This document shows positions 1 to 8,786 of a stretch of DNA of 64,000 nt, one piece after another; the first letter of the stretch is position 1, and each line of letters begins with the position of its first letter. The DNA lies in NCBI RefSeq assembly GCF_000718305.1, contig NZ_JOFQ01000002.1, positions 1 to 64,000 on the forward strand, written 5' to 3'. This DNA comes from Streptomyces niger (lineage in GTDB: Bacteria; Actinomycetota; Actinomycetes; Streptomycetales; Streptomycetaceae). The notes under the pieces are model-generated. The model had not been told where the DNA came from and ran no database searches. It was given only the letters and a program-made list of their open reading frames with translations. The translations under genes and the position numbers were made by a program.

Positions 1-117
1 CCCTGTGCCCCCCCTGCCCCCGCCCCCTGGAGCCCCCCGAGTCCCCTTCCACCGCCCCGAACCGCCCTCTCAACACCGCCCTCTCAAGCGCCCCCGAACC
101 GCCCTCTCCACCGCCCC
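1..117. repeat. C-rich intergenic sequence with ACCGCCCTCTC repeats
   Basis: This pyrimidine-rich stretch contains about three copies of a word close to ACCGCCCTCTC plus related C-runs. I see no convincing gene in it. It lies downstream of the glycosyltransferase stop and may be the edge of an intergenic region outside the window. Confidence 0.4.
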
Positions 118-1374
118 CTATGCCAGCCCCTCCAGGAGCTTCGCTGCCTCGTTCGGTCCGTCGTGTCGGGCGAAGTCTTCGCTGATGCGGGTGGCGGCGG
201 TTCGGTAGGTGGGTGTGTTGAGGACGGTGTGGACGGCGCGTCGTAGGGCCGGGACGGTCGGGCGGGCGGTGCGCAGGTCCAGGCCCGCGCCGGACCAGGC
301 GACCCGGGCGCTGACCGCCGCCTTGTCCTCGCTGCGGCCCGCGCAGATCAGCGGGACGCCGTGTGCGAGGGCGGTCAGTACGCCGTTGTAGCCCGCGTTG
401 GTGATCATCACGGAGACGTGCGGCAGCAGGTGGGCGTGCGGAACGAAGGGCGCCCAGCGGACGTTGTCCGGGAGAGAGCCCACGGTGTCGGCGGGGTTCG
501 GGCCGGTCGCGATGACCAGGACGTCCTCCGCCGCCAGCGCCTCCACGGTGGGCCGGAGGAGCGCGGCCGGGTCGGTGGCGACCGTGCCCTGAGTGACGTG
601 GACGACGCGGCCCTCGTACGCCGCGAGCTCGTCCCACCACTCCGGCGCGTCGAAGTCCGCGGGCGGGGCCGGGAGCAGCGGGCCCACGAAGCGGATGTGC
701 GGGGCGAGTCGGCGGCGGGGGAACTCGAACGCCTCGGTGGTCGGCATCAGATGCAGGTACGGGGAGCGGGTCAGCTCCAGGGCGAGGCGGTCGCGGGGGA
801 AGGGGCGCAGGCCGAGGTCGGCGCGGTGTGCGTCGAGCGCGGCCCGCAGCTTGGGATCCAGGACCTTGCGGGTCAGGAAGTGGGCCAGCCGGTTGGGCAG
901 TTGTCCCAGGAACGAGGTCGCGGGCGGGCGGGAGGAGGTGAACGACGGGATCTCGGGGTCGGTGGTCATCAGCGGGTTGATGCCGAGCGTGGCGTAGGCG
1001 GGGCCGCCCTTGTCGCGCAGCGTGGCGGCGCCCACCGCGCACATGTCGGTGACGAGGAGGTCGGCGGGGAAGTCCGCGAGCAGCGCCTCGTAGTCGGCGA
1101 GTTGGCCGGGCATCCGGTCGATGAGCAGCTTGCGCAGGGCGGAGACGCCGGCCGCCGGGCCCTTGCTGCCCGGGTCCGGTTCGGCAGGCAGTCTGCGCAG
1201 GTCGGCGGCGTGGTCGTACGGCGCGAAGCGGGCGCCCGTGGCCGTCACCTGCGGTGCGTACGCCTCGCCGGTGTGCCACAGGACGTCGTGGCCGCGCTCG
1301 ACGAGGCGGGCGGCCAGCGGTAGCGCCGGGTTGACGTGACCGGCCGCGGGCAGGGTGCTGAGAAGCAGCTTCAT
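118..1374 (-). CDS. MGT-family (macrolide-type) glycosyltransferase
   Basis: This 418-residue GT-B glycosyltransferase resembles the MGT/OleD/UGT group, which transfers a sugar from a nucleotide donor to a small hydrophobic acceptor such as a macrolide. The N-terminus has the acceptor-side motif LPAAGHVNP. The C-terminal donor domain has VTQGTVATD and, near residues 330-375, the UGT-like signature HVSVMITNAGYNGV followed by ALAHGVPL. I chose the ATG at 1374 because the family begins directly at MKLLLSTLP; the frame stays open about 29 codons further upstream but without family sequence. It is preceded on the same strand by a VOC gene and a divergent TetR gene, suggesting a small inducible detoxification or resistance unit. 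The natural acceptor is unknown. Confidence 0.85.
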   Translation of the reverse strand: MKLLLSTLPAAGHVNPALPLAARLVERGHDVLWHTGEAYAPQVTATGARFAPYDHAADLRRLPAEPDPGSKGPAAGVSALRKLLIDRMPGQLADYEALLADFPADLLVTDMCAVGAATLRDKGGPAYATLGINPLMTTDPEIPSFTSSRPPATSFLGQLPNRLAHFLTRKVLDPKLRAALDAHRADLGLRPFPRDRLALELTRSPYLHLMPTTEAFEFPRRRLAPHIRFVGPLLPAPPADFDAPEWWDELAAYEGRVVHVTQGTVATDPAALLRPTVEALAAEDVLVIATGPNPADTVGSLPDNVRWAPFVPHAHLLPHVSVMITNAGYNGVLTALAHGVPLICAGRSEDKAAVSARVAWSGAGLDLRTARPTVPALRRAVHTVLNTPTYRTAATRISEDFARHDGPNEAAKLLEGLA

Positions 1375-1457
1375 GCCGACATCCCAGCACCGTGCCTGGA
1401 GCGGTGGTACGCCACCCCCGGTCCGGGGGGCGGAAGGCCCGTCCGGGCGAAGGGCTC

Positions 1458-1871
1458 TCAACTCTCGTTGGCGGCAACCCGGTCGGGGTCCGGTTCGATG
1501 GTCTGCAGGACTTCGATGAGGATGCCTTCCGGGCTTTCGACGTTGAAGCGGCGCTGGCCCCAGGGTTCGTCGCGCAGCGGTTCGGTGATGCGTACGCCCT
1601 TGGCGCGCAGGGCGGCCTCTTCGGCGGCCGCGTCCGTGACGAGGAAGGCGAGGCAGAGGCCCGCCGTGTCCTGGGTGCGGAAGCTCTGCGGCATGCTCTC
1701 GTGGCCGCGCTGGACGAAGTCGAGGATGTACGCGGGGTGTTCGGGGTGGTGCAGGCTGACGTACCAGCCGAGGTCGACGATCTGCGTGAAGCCGAAGTGC
1801 TCGGTGTAGAAGCGGCTGCTGGCGGCCGTGTCGTCGCTGAGTACGGCGATGCCGAGCTTTTCGAAGCGCAT
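1458..1871 (-). CDS. VOC-superfamily (glyoxalase/bleomycin-resistance fold) protein
   Basis: This 137-residue protein is the usual size for a two-module VOC fold. The C-terminal stretch PWGQRRFNVESPEG followed by ILIEV is the typical final strand pattern of glyoxalase/dioxygenase-fold proteins. A strong Shine-Dalgarno (GGGAGGGGAA) precedes the ATG. It lies 83 bp upstream of the glycosyltransferase on the same strand, so the two are probably co-transcribed. VOC proteins may be metal-dependent enzymes or metal-free antibiotic binders. The ligand residues cannot be assigned confidently here, so the reaction is unknown. A role in drug or metabolite detoxification beside the glycosyltransferase is inferred from context. 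Confidence 0.8.
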   Translation of the reverse strand: MRFEKLGIAVLSDDTAASSRFYTEHFGFTQIVDLGWYVSLHHPEHPAYILDFVQRGHESMPQSFRTQDTAGLCLAFLVTDAAAEEAALRAKGVRITEPLRDEPWGQRRFNVESPEGILIEVLQTIEPDPDRVAANES

Positions 1872-1908
1872 GGGGTTCCCCTCCCGGTCGGCGGCTCGGT
1901 GCCGTCGA

Positions 1909-1964
1909 CCACTCCCCTTGTAGTGGGGTGAAGCACTTTAGTTGTAGTACGTTGGGTGTAGTGG
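1909..1964. promoter_or_regulatory. Repeated TGTAGTGG words in the VOC/TetR divergent region; candidate TetR operator
   Basis: The divergent spacer holds TTGTAGTGG at 1918-1926, TTGTAGTAC at 1942-1950 and GTGTAGTGG at 1956-1964. An inverted pair, CCACT (1909-1913) and AGTGG (1922-1926), overlaps the first copy. These lie between the two divergent starts, where a TetR autoregulator would bind. The assignment is by position only. Confidence 0.4.
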
Positions 1965-1994
1965 TTGCAAGGGGATGAACAAGGGAGGGTGCCG

Positions 1995-2576
1995 GTGGTA
2001 CGCAATCCGGAGCGGCGTACGGCGCTGGTGGACGCGGCGATCGAGGTGCTGGCGCGGGACGGAGCGCGCGGGCTGACGTTCCGCGCCGTGGACGCGGAGG
2101 CGGCCGTGCCGAAGGGCACCGCGTCCAACTACTTCGCCAGCAGGGACGCGCTGCTCGCGCAGGTCACCGGGCAGATCCACCAGCGCATCGCCCCGGACCC
2201 GGACGAGGTCGCCGAGGTCATGAAGGCGCCGCACGGGCGCGAGCTGGTGACCGAGCTGATGGGCTGGATCAACCGCCGGGTGACCGCGAACCGCACCGGC
2301 TATCTCGCGATGCTGGAGCTGCGCCTGGAGGCCACCCGGCGGCCCGAACTGCGCGCGGAGCTGACGGCCACCATGCGGGGCGTGCTGGCGGAGGATCTCC
2401 GCTTCCACGAGGAGGGCGGTCTGCCGGGTGACCGTACGGCGGTGATGCTGATGTACCTCGCGATGACCGGGCTGATGCTGGAGCAGCTCACGTTGCCGGG
2501 CGTGGTGCCGGAGGGGGAGACGGACGGGCTGATCGCCGCCCTGGTGGACCGGGTGCTCCCGGCCGACGACCGCTAG
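1995..2576 (+). CDS. TetR/AcrR-family transcriptional regulator
   Basis: This 193-residue regulator has an N-terminal helix-turn-helix around residues 10-55 (TALVDAAIEVLARDG, then TFRAVDAEAAVPKGTASNYF), the canonical TetR DNA-binding pattern. A variable ligand-binding C-terminus follows. I prefer the GTG at 1995 because AAGGGAGGG lies 5-6 bases upstream; the frame is open to a TTG at 1965. It is divergent from the VOC and glycosyltransferase genes and most likely represses them and itself through the repeats in the spacer. The inducer cannot be told from sequence. Confidence 0.88.
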   Translation: MVRNPERRTALVDAAIEVLARDGARGLTFRAVDAEAAVPKGTASNYFASRDALLAQVTGQIHQRIAPDPDEVAEVMKAPHGRELVTELMGWINRRVTANRTGYLAMLELRLEATRRPELRAELTATMRGVLAEDLRFHEEGGLPGDRTAVMLMYLAMTGLMLEQLTLPGVVPEGETDGLIAALVDRVLPADDR

Positions 2577-2664
2577 CGGCTCCTCTCGCTCTCCGCTCCC
2601 CCGGGGCTCTCCGCTCCCCCGCTAGCCGCTCCCTCCCCGGCTCTCCGCCCCCTGCCCGGACCCC

Positions 2665-3228
2665 TCAGCCCGCGTACGGCCTGGTGAGGCGGGCGTCGCG
2701 GAGGGCGTGGGCCCACCAGGTCAGCTGGTCCAGGAGGGCGGCGGCCGCGCGGTCCGGGCCTTCGGGGGCGAGCAGGTGGCCCTGGCCGTCGAAGAGTTGG
2801 CCGGCCATGGGGAGGCTGACCGTCTCGCGGACGGTCGTGGCGTGCAGCTCGGCGAAGACCAGGCGCAGTTGTTCAACGGCCCGCAGGCCGCCGGAGATCC
2901 CGCCGTAGGACACGAATCCGACCGGCTTGGCCTGCCACTCCGCGTGCAGCAGGTCGATGGCGTGCTTGAGCGGGGCGGGGAAGGAGTGGTTGTACTCCGG
3001 GGTGATCACGACGAAGGCGTCCGCCGCGTCGACGCGCTTGGCGAACGCCTCGGCGTCGGGGCCGCCGCGCAGCGTGTACGGCTGGATCTCGGCGAGGTCC
3101 AGGACGTCCACGTCGAGGTCCGGCCGGGCCGTCGCGTGCCCGGTGAACCAGTCCGCGACGACGGGCGCGAACCGGCCTTCCCGGGTGCTGGCGACGATGA
3201 CGGCGAGGTGGAGCGTCTCTGCAGACAT
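2665..3228 (-). CDS. NADPH-dependent FMN reductase, SoxR-controlled
   Basis: This 187-residue flavodoxin-fold reductase belongs to the ArsH/ChrR/YLR011w-like FMN reductase family. The phosphate-binding loop is STREGR near residue 15. The flavin-binding motif ITPEYNHSFPAPLKHA lies near residue 95, followed by YGGISGGLRA. Such proteins reduce FMN, quinones or redox-active dyes with NAD(P)H. Its promoter carries a near-perfect SoxR box, and actinobacterial SoxR is known to respond to redox-active secondary metabolites and to control reductases of this type. A role in handling quinone or phenazine-like compounds is therefore likely. The ATG is preceded by AGAGAGG. It appears monocistronic. Confidence 0.88.
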   Translation of the reverse strand: MSAETLHLAVIVASTREGRFAPVVADWFTGHATARPDLDVDVLDLAEIQPYTLRGGPDAEAFAKRVDAADAFVVITPEYNHSFPAPLKHAIDLLHAEWQAKPVGFVSYGGISGGLRAVEQLRLVFAELHATTVRETVSLPMAGQLFDGQGHLLAPEGPDRAAAALLDQLTWWAHALRDARLTRPYAG

Positions 3229-3273
3229 GACGGTGCCTCTCTGGAATGAGGTGTGGTGGCGAATGCAGAGACG

Positions 3274-3304
3274 ACGCTAGGACCTCAACAAAACTTGAGG
3301 TCAA
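3274..3304 (-). promoter_or_regulatory. SoxR-type promoter with 19-bp spacer and SoxR box
   Basis: On the minus strand a -35 TTGACC (3299-3304) and a -10 TAGCGT (3274-3279) are separated by exactly 19 bp, the overlong spacing typical of MerR/SoxR-activated promoters. The SoxR box lies at 3283-3300: CCTCAA, six bases, TTGAGG. It matches the known CCTCAAGTTAACTTGAGG consensus in both arms and spacing. The symmetry extends to GACCTCAA/TTGAGGTC (3281-3302). The start codon of the reductase is about 46 bp downstream of the -10. Confidence 0.88.
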
Positions 3305-3305
3305 G

Positions 3306-3347
3306 CGTGATCGTGAACATGAACGTGATCGTGAACGTGATCGTGAT
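3306..3347. repeat. Seven tandem hexamers (CGTGAT/CGTGAA)
   Basis: CGTGAT, CGTGAA and one CATGAA alternate seven times without interruption. The run starts one base beyond the -35 of the SoxR promoter, in the position of an upstream element. It could be a neutral microsatellite or could bend the promoter DNA. Confidence 0.7.
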
Positions 3348-3445
3348 CGGACGCCGTGCCGGAGGCACGCGGCCCCCGGGACGGCGGCCGCTTCCCCGGC
3401 CCGGGAACCTCGCGCAGCCCCCCGGAGCCTGTCCCGGGCCCGTGT

Positions 3446-3877
3446 TCAGCCCTCGCCGAAGAGCTGCAGCAGTTCCTTCTTCTCGAACATGCGGGCCGTG
3501 TCGACCGCCGACGGCGCGCCCGCGTGCGGGTCGGCGCCGTGGCTGAGGAGGAGCCGTACGACGGCGTCCTCGCCCTTGAAGACGGCGCCCGCGATCGGGG
3601 TCTGGCCGCGCTCGTTGGGCCGGTCGGCGTCCGCGCCGCGCTGCAGCAGGGCTTCGACGGTCGCGGCGTGGCCGTGGTACGCGGCCAGCATGACGAGCGA
3701 ATCGCCCTTCTCGTTGGTCAGGTTGGCGGGCACGCCCGCGTCGACGTACGCGGCGACGGTGTCGGTGTCGCCGTGCCGGGCCAGGTCGAAGATCTTGGCC
3801 GCCAGCTGCAGCACCTCGGGGTCGTGCGCGTGCTCGATCGACTCGGGCCCCTGCGCGCCTGGGGTCGTCTCGCTCAT
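3446..3877 (-). CDS. Ankyrin-repeat protein
   Basis: This 143-residue protein is built of about three ankyrin repeats across residues 38-135. Visible repeat cores include GDTDTVAAYVDAGVPAN, VEALLQRGADAD, and VVRLLLSHGADPH. The first 35 residues (PGAQGPESIEHAHDPEVLQL) form a short cap. No catalytic domain, signal peptide or membrane segment is present, so it is probably a cytosolic protein-binding adaptor. It stands alone between the FMN reductase and the Eis-like gene. Its partner is unknown. Confidence 0.88.
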   Translation of the reverse strand: MSETTPGAQGPESIEHAHDPEVLQLAAKIFDLARHGDTDTVAAYVDAGVPANLTNEKGDSLVMLAAYHGHAATVEALLQRGADADRPNERGQTPIAGAVFKGEDAVVRLLLSHGADPHAGAPSAVDTARMFEKKELLQLFGEG

Positions 3878-3967
3878 GCTGTCGGCCTCCTGCTCTCGTG
3901 GTGTGCGCTTGCACTGGCCACTTTATGCAGGCCAGGGCCGCGAACGGCGAGTCGGCGGCAAGACGCT

Positions 3968-5212
3968 TCAGAACATGTCCGGACACCACGGCCGGCGCGC
4001 GGCCCGGAGCAGCGCGTCCGCCGTGGCCAGCGCGCCCGGCCGGTCCTCCTGGATCCGCCCGAGCGCCGCGAGCCGCGTGGCGGACTCGTCGCCCAGGTAC
4101 AGCGAGGCCAGTTCGCGTACGTCGAGGGTGAGGTCGGCGGAGCGGGTGGTGGGCGTGCAGGTGGCGCCCTCGGGGCCGGCGTCGAGGCGGTACCGGCCGG
4201 CGGCGTACCCGGCCGCGTCGGTCACCTCCAGCACCAGGGACCCCGGCACCGCGTACGTCCGCGCGGTCAGCAGGCGCGCCACGTCCAGCGGCCGGATCCA
4301 CAGGTAGTCGGCGTGCTCCTCGATGCTCGCCGCACGCGGGTCGCCGAGCAGCAGCGGCAGGGTGTCGTCCGGGGGACGCTCCCCGGTGCGTACGTGCCAC
4401 ACCCAGTCGATCGAGCAGAGGAAGTGCCACAGGGCGCGCTCGGCCTCCGGAGTGACCGCGATCAGCTTTCTGACGTAGGCGGTCTGCTCGGGCTGCTTCT
4501 GCTCCCACCGCTCGTCGCAGGAGTACGTGACGAGGCCGTCGACCTCGCCGGCCGCCGACCGGTACACGGCGTGGAAGGGTTCCTTCCAGTCCAGGGCCGG
4601 CCACTGGACCTCGCCGGTGGCCAGCTGCCACCAGCGTGCGTCGCGCGAGACCGCGCCGTGCTGCCGGGCCCGGAAGCGGTCGTGCAGGGCCGGGCCGAGG
4701 GCGCGCACCTCAGCGGGGCTCACGAACTCCACCCGGCCGCCGCACTCGGCGCCCGGCTTCCCGGCGCCGAGTCGGGCGCGGGCCACGTCGATGCGCCACT
4801 CGGTGAAGTGGGTGGCGGGCCCGAAGCCGTACCTCCCGTAGATCGGGTACTCGGCGGCGATCAACGTGGCCACCGCGTCGCCGCGTTCGCGCGCCGCGGT
4901 CAGGTCGCGCTCGATCATCCGGCTGAGCAGGCCGCGGCGGCGGTGGGTGGGGGAGACGGTCACCTGGCTCACGGCGTCGGCCGGCACCCGGGCGCCGCCC
5001 ACGACCGTCAGCTCCTGCGCGAAGCTGCGGAAGGTCGCGATGCAGCGCCCGTCGTCGAAACCGCCTTGGAGGCGGGTGAAGTCGGTGCCGCCGCGGCGGA
5101 ATTCGACCTCTTCCTTGGTGACCGTGCCCGGCGGCCGGGTGAAGCCGGTGGCCACCGCCTCCAGCCAGCCGGTGAACTCCTCCTCGCCGACGGCGCGCAC
5201 CTCAAGGCTCAT
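3968..5212 (-). CDS. Eis-like GNAT N-acetyltransferase
   Basis: This 414-residue protein has the three-part Eis layout. An N-terminal GNAT domain carries the acetyl-CoA loop [14 protein letters not shown] near residues 86-100, followed by a second GNAT-like domain and a C-terminal sterol-carrier-like domain. The protein ends in CPDMF; in Eis enzymes the C-terminal carboxylate acts as general acid or base, so the intact end matters. Mycobacterial Eis acetylates amines of aminoglycosides and some proteins. The Streptomyces substrate is unknown. The length matches the family. It is a single gene on the minus strand. Confidence 0.82.
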   Translation of the reverse strand: MSLEVRAVGEEEFTGWLEAVATGFTRPPGTVTKEEVEFRRGGTDFTRLQGGFDDGRCIATFRSFAQELTVVGGARVPADAVSQVTVSPTHRRRGLLSRMIERDLTAARERGDAVATLIAAEYPIYGRYGFGPATHFTEWRIDVARARLGAGKPGAECGGRVEFVSPAEVRALGPALHDRFRARQHGAVSRDARWWQLATGEVQWPALDWKEPFHAVYRSAAGEVDGLVTYSCDERWEQKQPEQTAYVRKLIAVTPEAERALWHFLCSIDWVWHVRTGERPPDDTLPLLLGDPRAASIEEHADYLWIRPLDVARLLTARTYAVPGSLVLEVTDAAGYAAGRYRLDAGPEGATCTPTTRSADLTLDVRELASLYLGDESATRLAALGRIQEDRPGALATADALLRAARRPWCPDMF

Positions 5213-5280
5213 GTTCGTACGCTAGCCACAGTCCTGACGGGTTGTCGCCCGGATTTACCGCGCCCCGCGGCGCCGCCGGT

Positions 5281-6273
5281 TCAGAACGCCGCCGCCCGGA
5301 TCTCGCCCACGCGCGCGGCGCCGCCCAGCAGCGGGACGTCCGCGATCCGGTTCAGGACCTCGGCGTCGACGCCCATCAGGCGCAGCGTGCGGGCCAGGAT
5401 CGGGCCGAGGGTGCGGGTCGCGCCGTCGTCGACCTTGAAGGCGAGCGCGCGGCCGTCGGGCAGCGCCAGCGCCTGGACGGCCTCGGCGCCCATCTTCGAC
5501 AGCACGCCGGGGACCTCGCGCATCAGCCAGGTGTCGGGGCGGCGGCTGCCCGCGACGTACTCGGGGTGGGCGCGCATCGCGTCGGCCACCCGGCGCTCGG
5601 GCGTGCCGGGCGCCGCCACGACGAAGTGCCGGTACGCGCGGGCCAGGCCGGTCAGCGAGAGGGACATCAGGGGCGCGCCGCAGCCATCGGTGCCGATGTG
5701 GTCGACGGCCTCGCCACTGGCGTCCCGTACGGCCTCCAGGACCAGCTGCTGGAGCGGGTGGTCCTGGGCGAGGTAGCTCTCCAGGGGCCAGCCGTTGGCG
5801 GCGCAGGCGGCGAGCATCGCGGTGTGCTTGCCGGAGCAGTTCATGGTCAGCGGGTCGCGGACCTTGCCGGCGGCCAGGTAGTTCTCCGCCTCGGTGGGGT
5901 CGAGCGGCAGGTCGGGCGGGGTCTGCAGCTGCTCGGGCGCGAGGTCGTACTCGGCGAGCATCTTCTGCACGAGATCGAGGTGAAAGCTTTCTCCGGAGTG
6001 GCTGGCGGCAGCCAGGGCCAGGCGCTCGCCGGAGAGGTCCAGGCCCGCGCGGAGGATCGCGGCGGCCTGCATCGGCTTGTTCGTGGAGCGCGGGAAGACC
6101 GGCGCGGTCACGTCGCCCAGGGCCAGGTCCACGCTGCCGTCGGCGGCCAGGACGACCAGCGAGCCGCGGTGCACGCCCTCGACGAAGCCGGAGCGGACGA
6201 CCTCGGCGAGCACGGGCGGGAGGGACTGCTGCTGCGCGGATATCGCACCGGGGGTGTCGGCGGAGGAGGTCAT
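5281..6273 (-). CDS. Asparaginase (bacterial/rhizobial type II family)
   Basis: This 330-residue protein has the hallmarks of the thermolabile rhizobial-type L-asparaginase family, which is unrelated to the EcAII fold. Visible blocks are STNKPMQAAAIL, SHSGESFHL, NCSGKHTAMLAACAANGW and GTDGCGAPLMSLSLTGLA. Family members hydrolyse asparagine to aspartate and ammonia in the cytosol and use serine/lysine/cysteine residues within these blocks. No signal peptide is seen. It is on the same strand as, and 63 bp upstream of, the Eis-like gene's start region, and may be transcribed with rsiG upstream of it. Confidence 0.88.
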   Translation of the reverse strand: MTSSADTPGAISAQQQSLPPVLAEVVRSGFVEGVHRGSLVVLAADGSVDLALGDVTAPVFPRSTNKPMQAAAILRAGLDLSGERLALAAASHSGESFHLDLVQKMLAEYDLAPEQLQTPPDLPLDPTEAENYLAAGKVRDPLTMNCSGKHTAMLAACAANGWPLESYLAQDHPLQQLVLEAVRDASGEAVDHIGTDGCGAPLMSLSLTGLARAYRHFVVAAPGTPERRVADAMRAHPEYVAGSRRPDTWLMREVPGVLSKMGAEAVQALALPDGRALAFKVDDGATRTLGPILARTLRLMGVDAEVLNRIADVPLLGGAARVGEIRAAAF

Positions 6274-6336
6274 CGCGGGCCTTCCGGGGTCACGGACCCG
6301 CCTCCCACGAGGACCGGCCGGCGGTCGGCCGCCGGG

Positions 6337-7071
6337 TCAGGAGAGCAGGTCGTCTACTTGTGCTTCCCCTTCACGGTACCTGCGGGCGATCTCCGCGCTG
6401 CAATCGTCGGCCGTGCGCTGCAGGGACTGGCGGCGCAGCGAGACCTGCTGCTCGTACTGGACCAGCCGGCTCATCGCCTCCCGCAGCTCGGCGTCCGTGC
6501 GTGCCCCCAGGTCGGACAGCTCGACCTCGCCGAGCATGTCCTCGGCGAGGCGGCGGTATTCCTCGCTGTGCGGCGTCCCGACCGTCACGTGCCGGGCCGA
6601 GGAGCGGTGCCGCGAGGGCTCGTCCGTCAGGATCTCCGGCAGCCGGTCCAGGACCGTGGTCTGCGGCGCGGCCCGCCGGGCGGCCTCGGCGCGCAGGATG
6701 TCGATCCGGCCCTGGAGCAGCCGCCGTACGTAGCTGAGGTCGGCCTCCTCCTGCTGGGCGTCCCGGCGCAGCTTGCGGATCTCGGGCAGGCCGCGGCCCG
6801 AGAGGTCGGGCCGGGGGGCCGGACGGAAGCGGTCGCGTTGCAGCGGAGGGCGGGGCTGTGCCGGGCCTGCGGGAAGCATGGGGCCATCCTCGGTGCGGTC
6901 GCCGGGCCGCGCCGGGCGCCCGGGCGGGCGCGTCGGCTCGGGCCGGGACGTGGACATCGTCGTCGGCAGGGGCAGGGACCCGCTGGCGGAGGCCGCCGCT
7001 GCCCCTTGGGCGGATGTGCGGGCAAAAGGTACGGAACCGGAGGATGTCTGCCCGGTGCCGGCGGTGCTCAT
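6337..7071 (-). CDS. rsiG: RsiG, c-di-GMP-binding anti-sigma factor for WhiG
   Basis: The 244-residue protein has a disordered, Pro/Arg-rich N-terminal half and a C-terminal antiparallel coiled coil. It carries both copies of the RsiG c-di-GMP signature E(X)3S(X)2R(X)3Q(X)3D. The first is in [16 protein letters not shown] and the second in [17 protein letters not shown]. In Streptomyces, RsiG loaded with c-di-GMP sequesters the sporulation sigma factor WhiG, so low c-di-GMP releases WhiG and permits spore formation. I chose the ATG at 7071 because GAGGGGAC lies upstream; ATGs further in would shorten the disordered tail only. It is divergent from dtd. Identification is secure from the doubled motif. 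Confidence 0.95.
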   Translation of the reverse strand: MSTAGTGQTSSGSVPFARTSAQGAAAASASGSLPLPTTMSTSRPEPTRPPGRPARPGDRTEDGPMLPAGPAQPRPPLQRDRFRPAPRPDLSGRGLPEIRKLRRDAQQEEADLSYVRRLLQGRIDILRAEAARRAAPQTTVLDRLPEILTDEPSRHRSSARHVTVGTPHSEEYRRLAEDMLGEVELSDLGARTDAELREAMSRLVQYEQQVSLRRQSLQRTADDCSAEIARRYREGEAQVDDLLS

Positions 7072-7289
7072 GCGTGTCCGTCCCCTCGTGCGGTGCGGTA
7101 CCGGAGCCACGTGGTTCCCGCGCACCGCGTGCAGGCATCGTGCCACTGCGAGAGGTGCCCGCGCAGGGTCATTGCCGGGCGAACGGTCCGTGTGGGGGTA
7201 AGACGGGCGCCCCGGTTGGGCTGTCCGGGTGGTGCGGACGTGTCGCACCCGCCGGGGTGGCATGGGGTGGCGACCGGCATCATGGCGGT

Positions 7290-7715
7290 ATGCGAGCTGT
7301 GGTGCAGAGGGTGAACGGCGCACGCGTCGACGTGGCCGGCGAGACGGTCGGCGAGATCGTGGGGGAGGGGCTGTGCGTGCTGGTCGGGGTGACGCACGAC
7401 GACACCCCGGAGAAGGCCGCGCAGCTGGCCCGCAAGCTGTGGTCGGTGCGGATCCTGGACGGTGAGAAGTCCTGCTCGGACACCGGCGCCGGGCTGCTGG
7501 TGATCAGCCAGTTCACGCTTTACGGAGACGCGCGGAAGGGCCGCCGCCCCACCTGGAACGCGGCGGCGCCCGGCCCGGTCGCCGAGCCGCTGGTCGACGA
7601 GGTCGTCGCGCAGCTGCGGGCGCTCGGCGCGCACGTGGAAACGGGCCGGTTCGGCGCGGACATGAAGGTCTCGCTGACGAACGACGGCCCGTTCACGGTG
7701 CTGCTGGAGGTCTGA
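7290..7715 (+). CDS. dtd: D-aminoacyl-tRNA deacylase
   Basis: This 141-residue protein matches the DTD family in length and motifs. It starts MRAVVQRV, has the [17 protein letters not shown] block near residues 76-92, and the cross-subunit NDGPFT motif near the C-terminus. DTD removes D-amino acids and glycine mischarged on tRNA and acts as a cytosolic homodimer. The upstream frame is open but has no family sequence, so the ATG at 7290 is right. It is divergent from rsiG and convergent with ygfZ. Confidence 0.95.
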   Translation: MRAVVQRVNGARVDVAGETVGEIVGEGLCVLVGVTHDDTPEKAAQLARKLWSVRILDGEKSCSDTGAGLLVISQFTLYGDARKGRRPTWNAAAPGPVAEPLVDEVVAQLRALGAHVETGRFGADMKVSLTNDGPFTVLLEV

Positions 7716-7738
7716 CGCGGGACCGGCGGGCCCTTCCC

Positions 7739-8722
7739 CTACGGCTCGACCACGATCTCCTGGGCCGCCGCCGTGCTGTCCGCCATCAGTTCGGCGTCCG
7801 CCTTGATATTCCGCTTGACCAGGGCCAGTGCGATCGGCCCCAGCTCGTAGTGGCGGGCCGAGGTCGTGACGAAGCCGATCTGGCGCCCCTCGGGGCCGTC
7901 GGCGGCCAGCCGGACCGGCGCGCCGTGCCCCGGCAGCTTCACCTCGCTGCCGTCCAGGTGCAGGAAGACCAGCCGGCGCGGCGGCTTCCCCAGGTTGTGG
8001 ACGCGGGCGACGGTCTCCTGGCCGCGGTAGCAGCCCTTCTGGAGGTGCACGGCCGTGCCGATCCAGCCCAGCTCGTGCGGGATGGTGCGGTGGTCGGTCT
8101 CCAGGCCGAGCCGCGGCCGGTGCGCCTCGACGCGCAGCGCCTCCAGGGCCAGCACGCCGATCGCGGGGCCGTGCGCGGCGGCGAAGCCCTCCAGGGAGGC
8201 GCGGGGCAGGAACAGGTCGCGGCCGTGCGGCGTCTCGCGGACGGCGGCGGCGTCCTTCGGCACCTCGGTGATGGAGCCGGCCGGCAGGTGCACGACGGCG
8301 ATCTCGTCCGTCCGGTCGGCCACCTCGACCCGGTAGAAGAACTTCATGCTCTCCAGGTACGCGAGCAGCGCCTCCTGGGTGCCCGGCTCGGTGTGCAGCC
8401 AGGTCGTCTCGCCGTCGTCGACGAGGTAGAGCGCGTGCTCGATGTGGCCGTTGGCGGAGAGGATCAGCGCCTCGGTGGCGTGGCCGGGCGCCAGCTCGCT
8501 GACGTGCTGGGTGAGCAGCAGGTGCAGCCAGCTCAGCCGTTCGGCGCCGGAGACGGTGACCACGCCGCGGTGCGAGAGGTCCACGAAGCCCGTGCCGTCG
8601 GCGAGGGCGCGTTGCTCGCGGAAGAGGTCGCCGTAGTGCGCGGCGACGCCTTCGTCGGGGGCCTCGGCGGGGACGGCACCGGGCAGCGACAGCAGGGGGC
8701 TGGCTTCTGAGGGACGCAGCAT
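7739..8722 (-). CDS. ygfZ: YgfZ/GcvT-like folate-binding Fe-S repair protein
   Basis: This 327-residue protein has the conserved YgfZ motif KGCYRGQE (within QKGCYRGQETVARVHNLGK) near residues 228-246. That cysteine distinguishes YgfZ from the glycine-cleavage T protein. YgfZ binds tetrahydrofolate and supports assembly or repair of Fe-S clusters, including those of the tRNA modification enzyme MiaB. The N-terminal part contains the GcvT-type aminomethyltransferase fold. It lies just downstream of nur on the same strand, 64 bp apart, and the two may share a transcript. Confidence 0.9.
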   Translation of the reverse strand: MLRPSEASPLLSLPGAVPAEAPDEGVAAHYGDLFREQRALADGTGFVDLSHRGVVTVSGAERLSWLHLLLTQHVSELAPGHATEALILSANGHIEHALYLVDDGETTWLHTEPGTQEALLAYLESMKFFYRVEVADRTDEIAVVHLPAGSITEVPKDAAAVRETPHGRDLFLPRASLEGFAAAHGPAIGVLALEALRVEAHRPRLGLETDHRTIPHELGWIGTAVHLQKGCYRGQETVARVHNLGKPPRRLVFLHLDGSEVKLPGHGAPVRLAADGPEGRQIGFVTTSARHYELGPIALALVKRNIKADAELMADSTAAAQEIVVEP

Positions 8723-8786
8723 GACTCCCAGCCTACGTCCCGGTAGTACCGGGCGGACGATCCGTCCCGGTGATCGAGCGGGCGGC

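Noticed and set aside
3356..5776. An 806-codon plus-strand frame across the ankyrin and Eis-like genes
   Set aside because: It crosses two recognisable minus-strand genes and shows only low-complexity Arg/Gly/Ala sequence.
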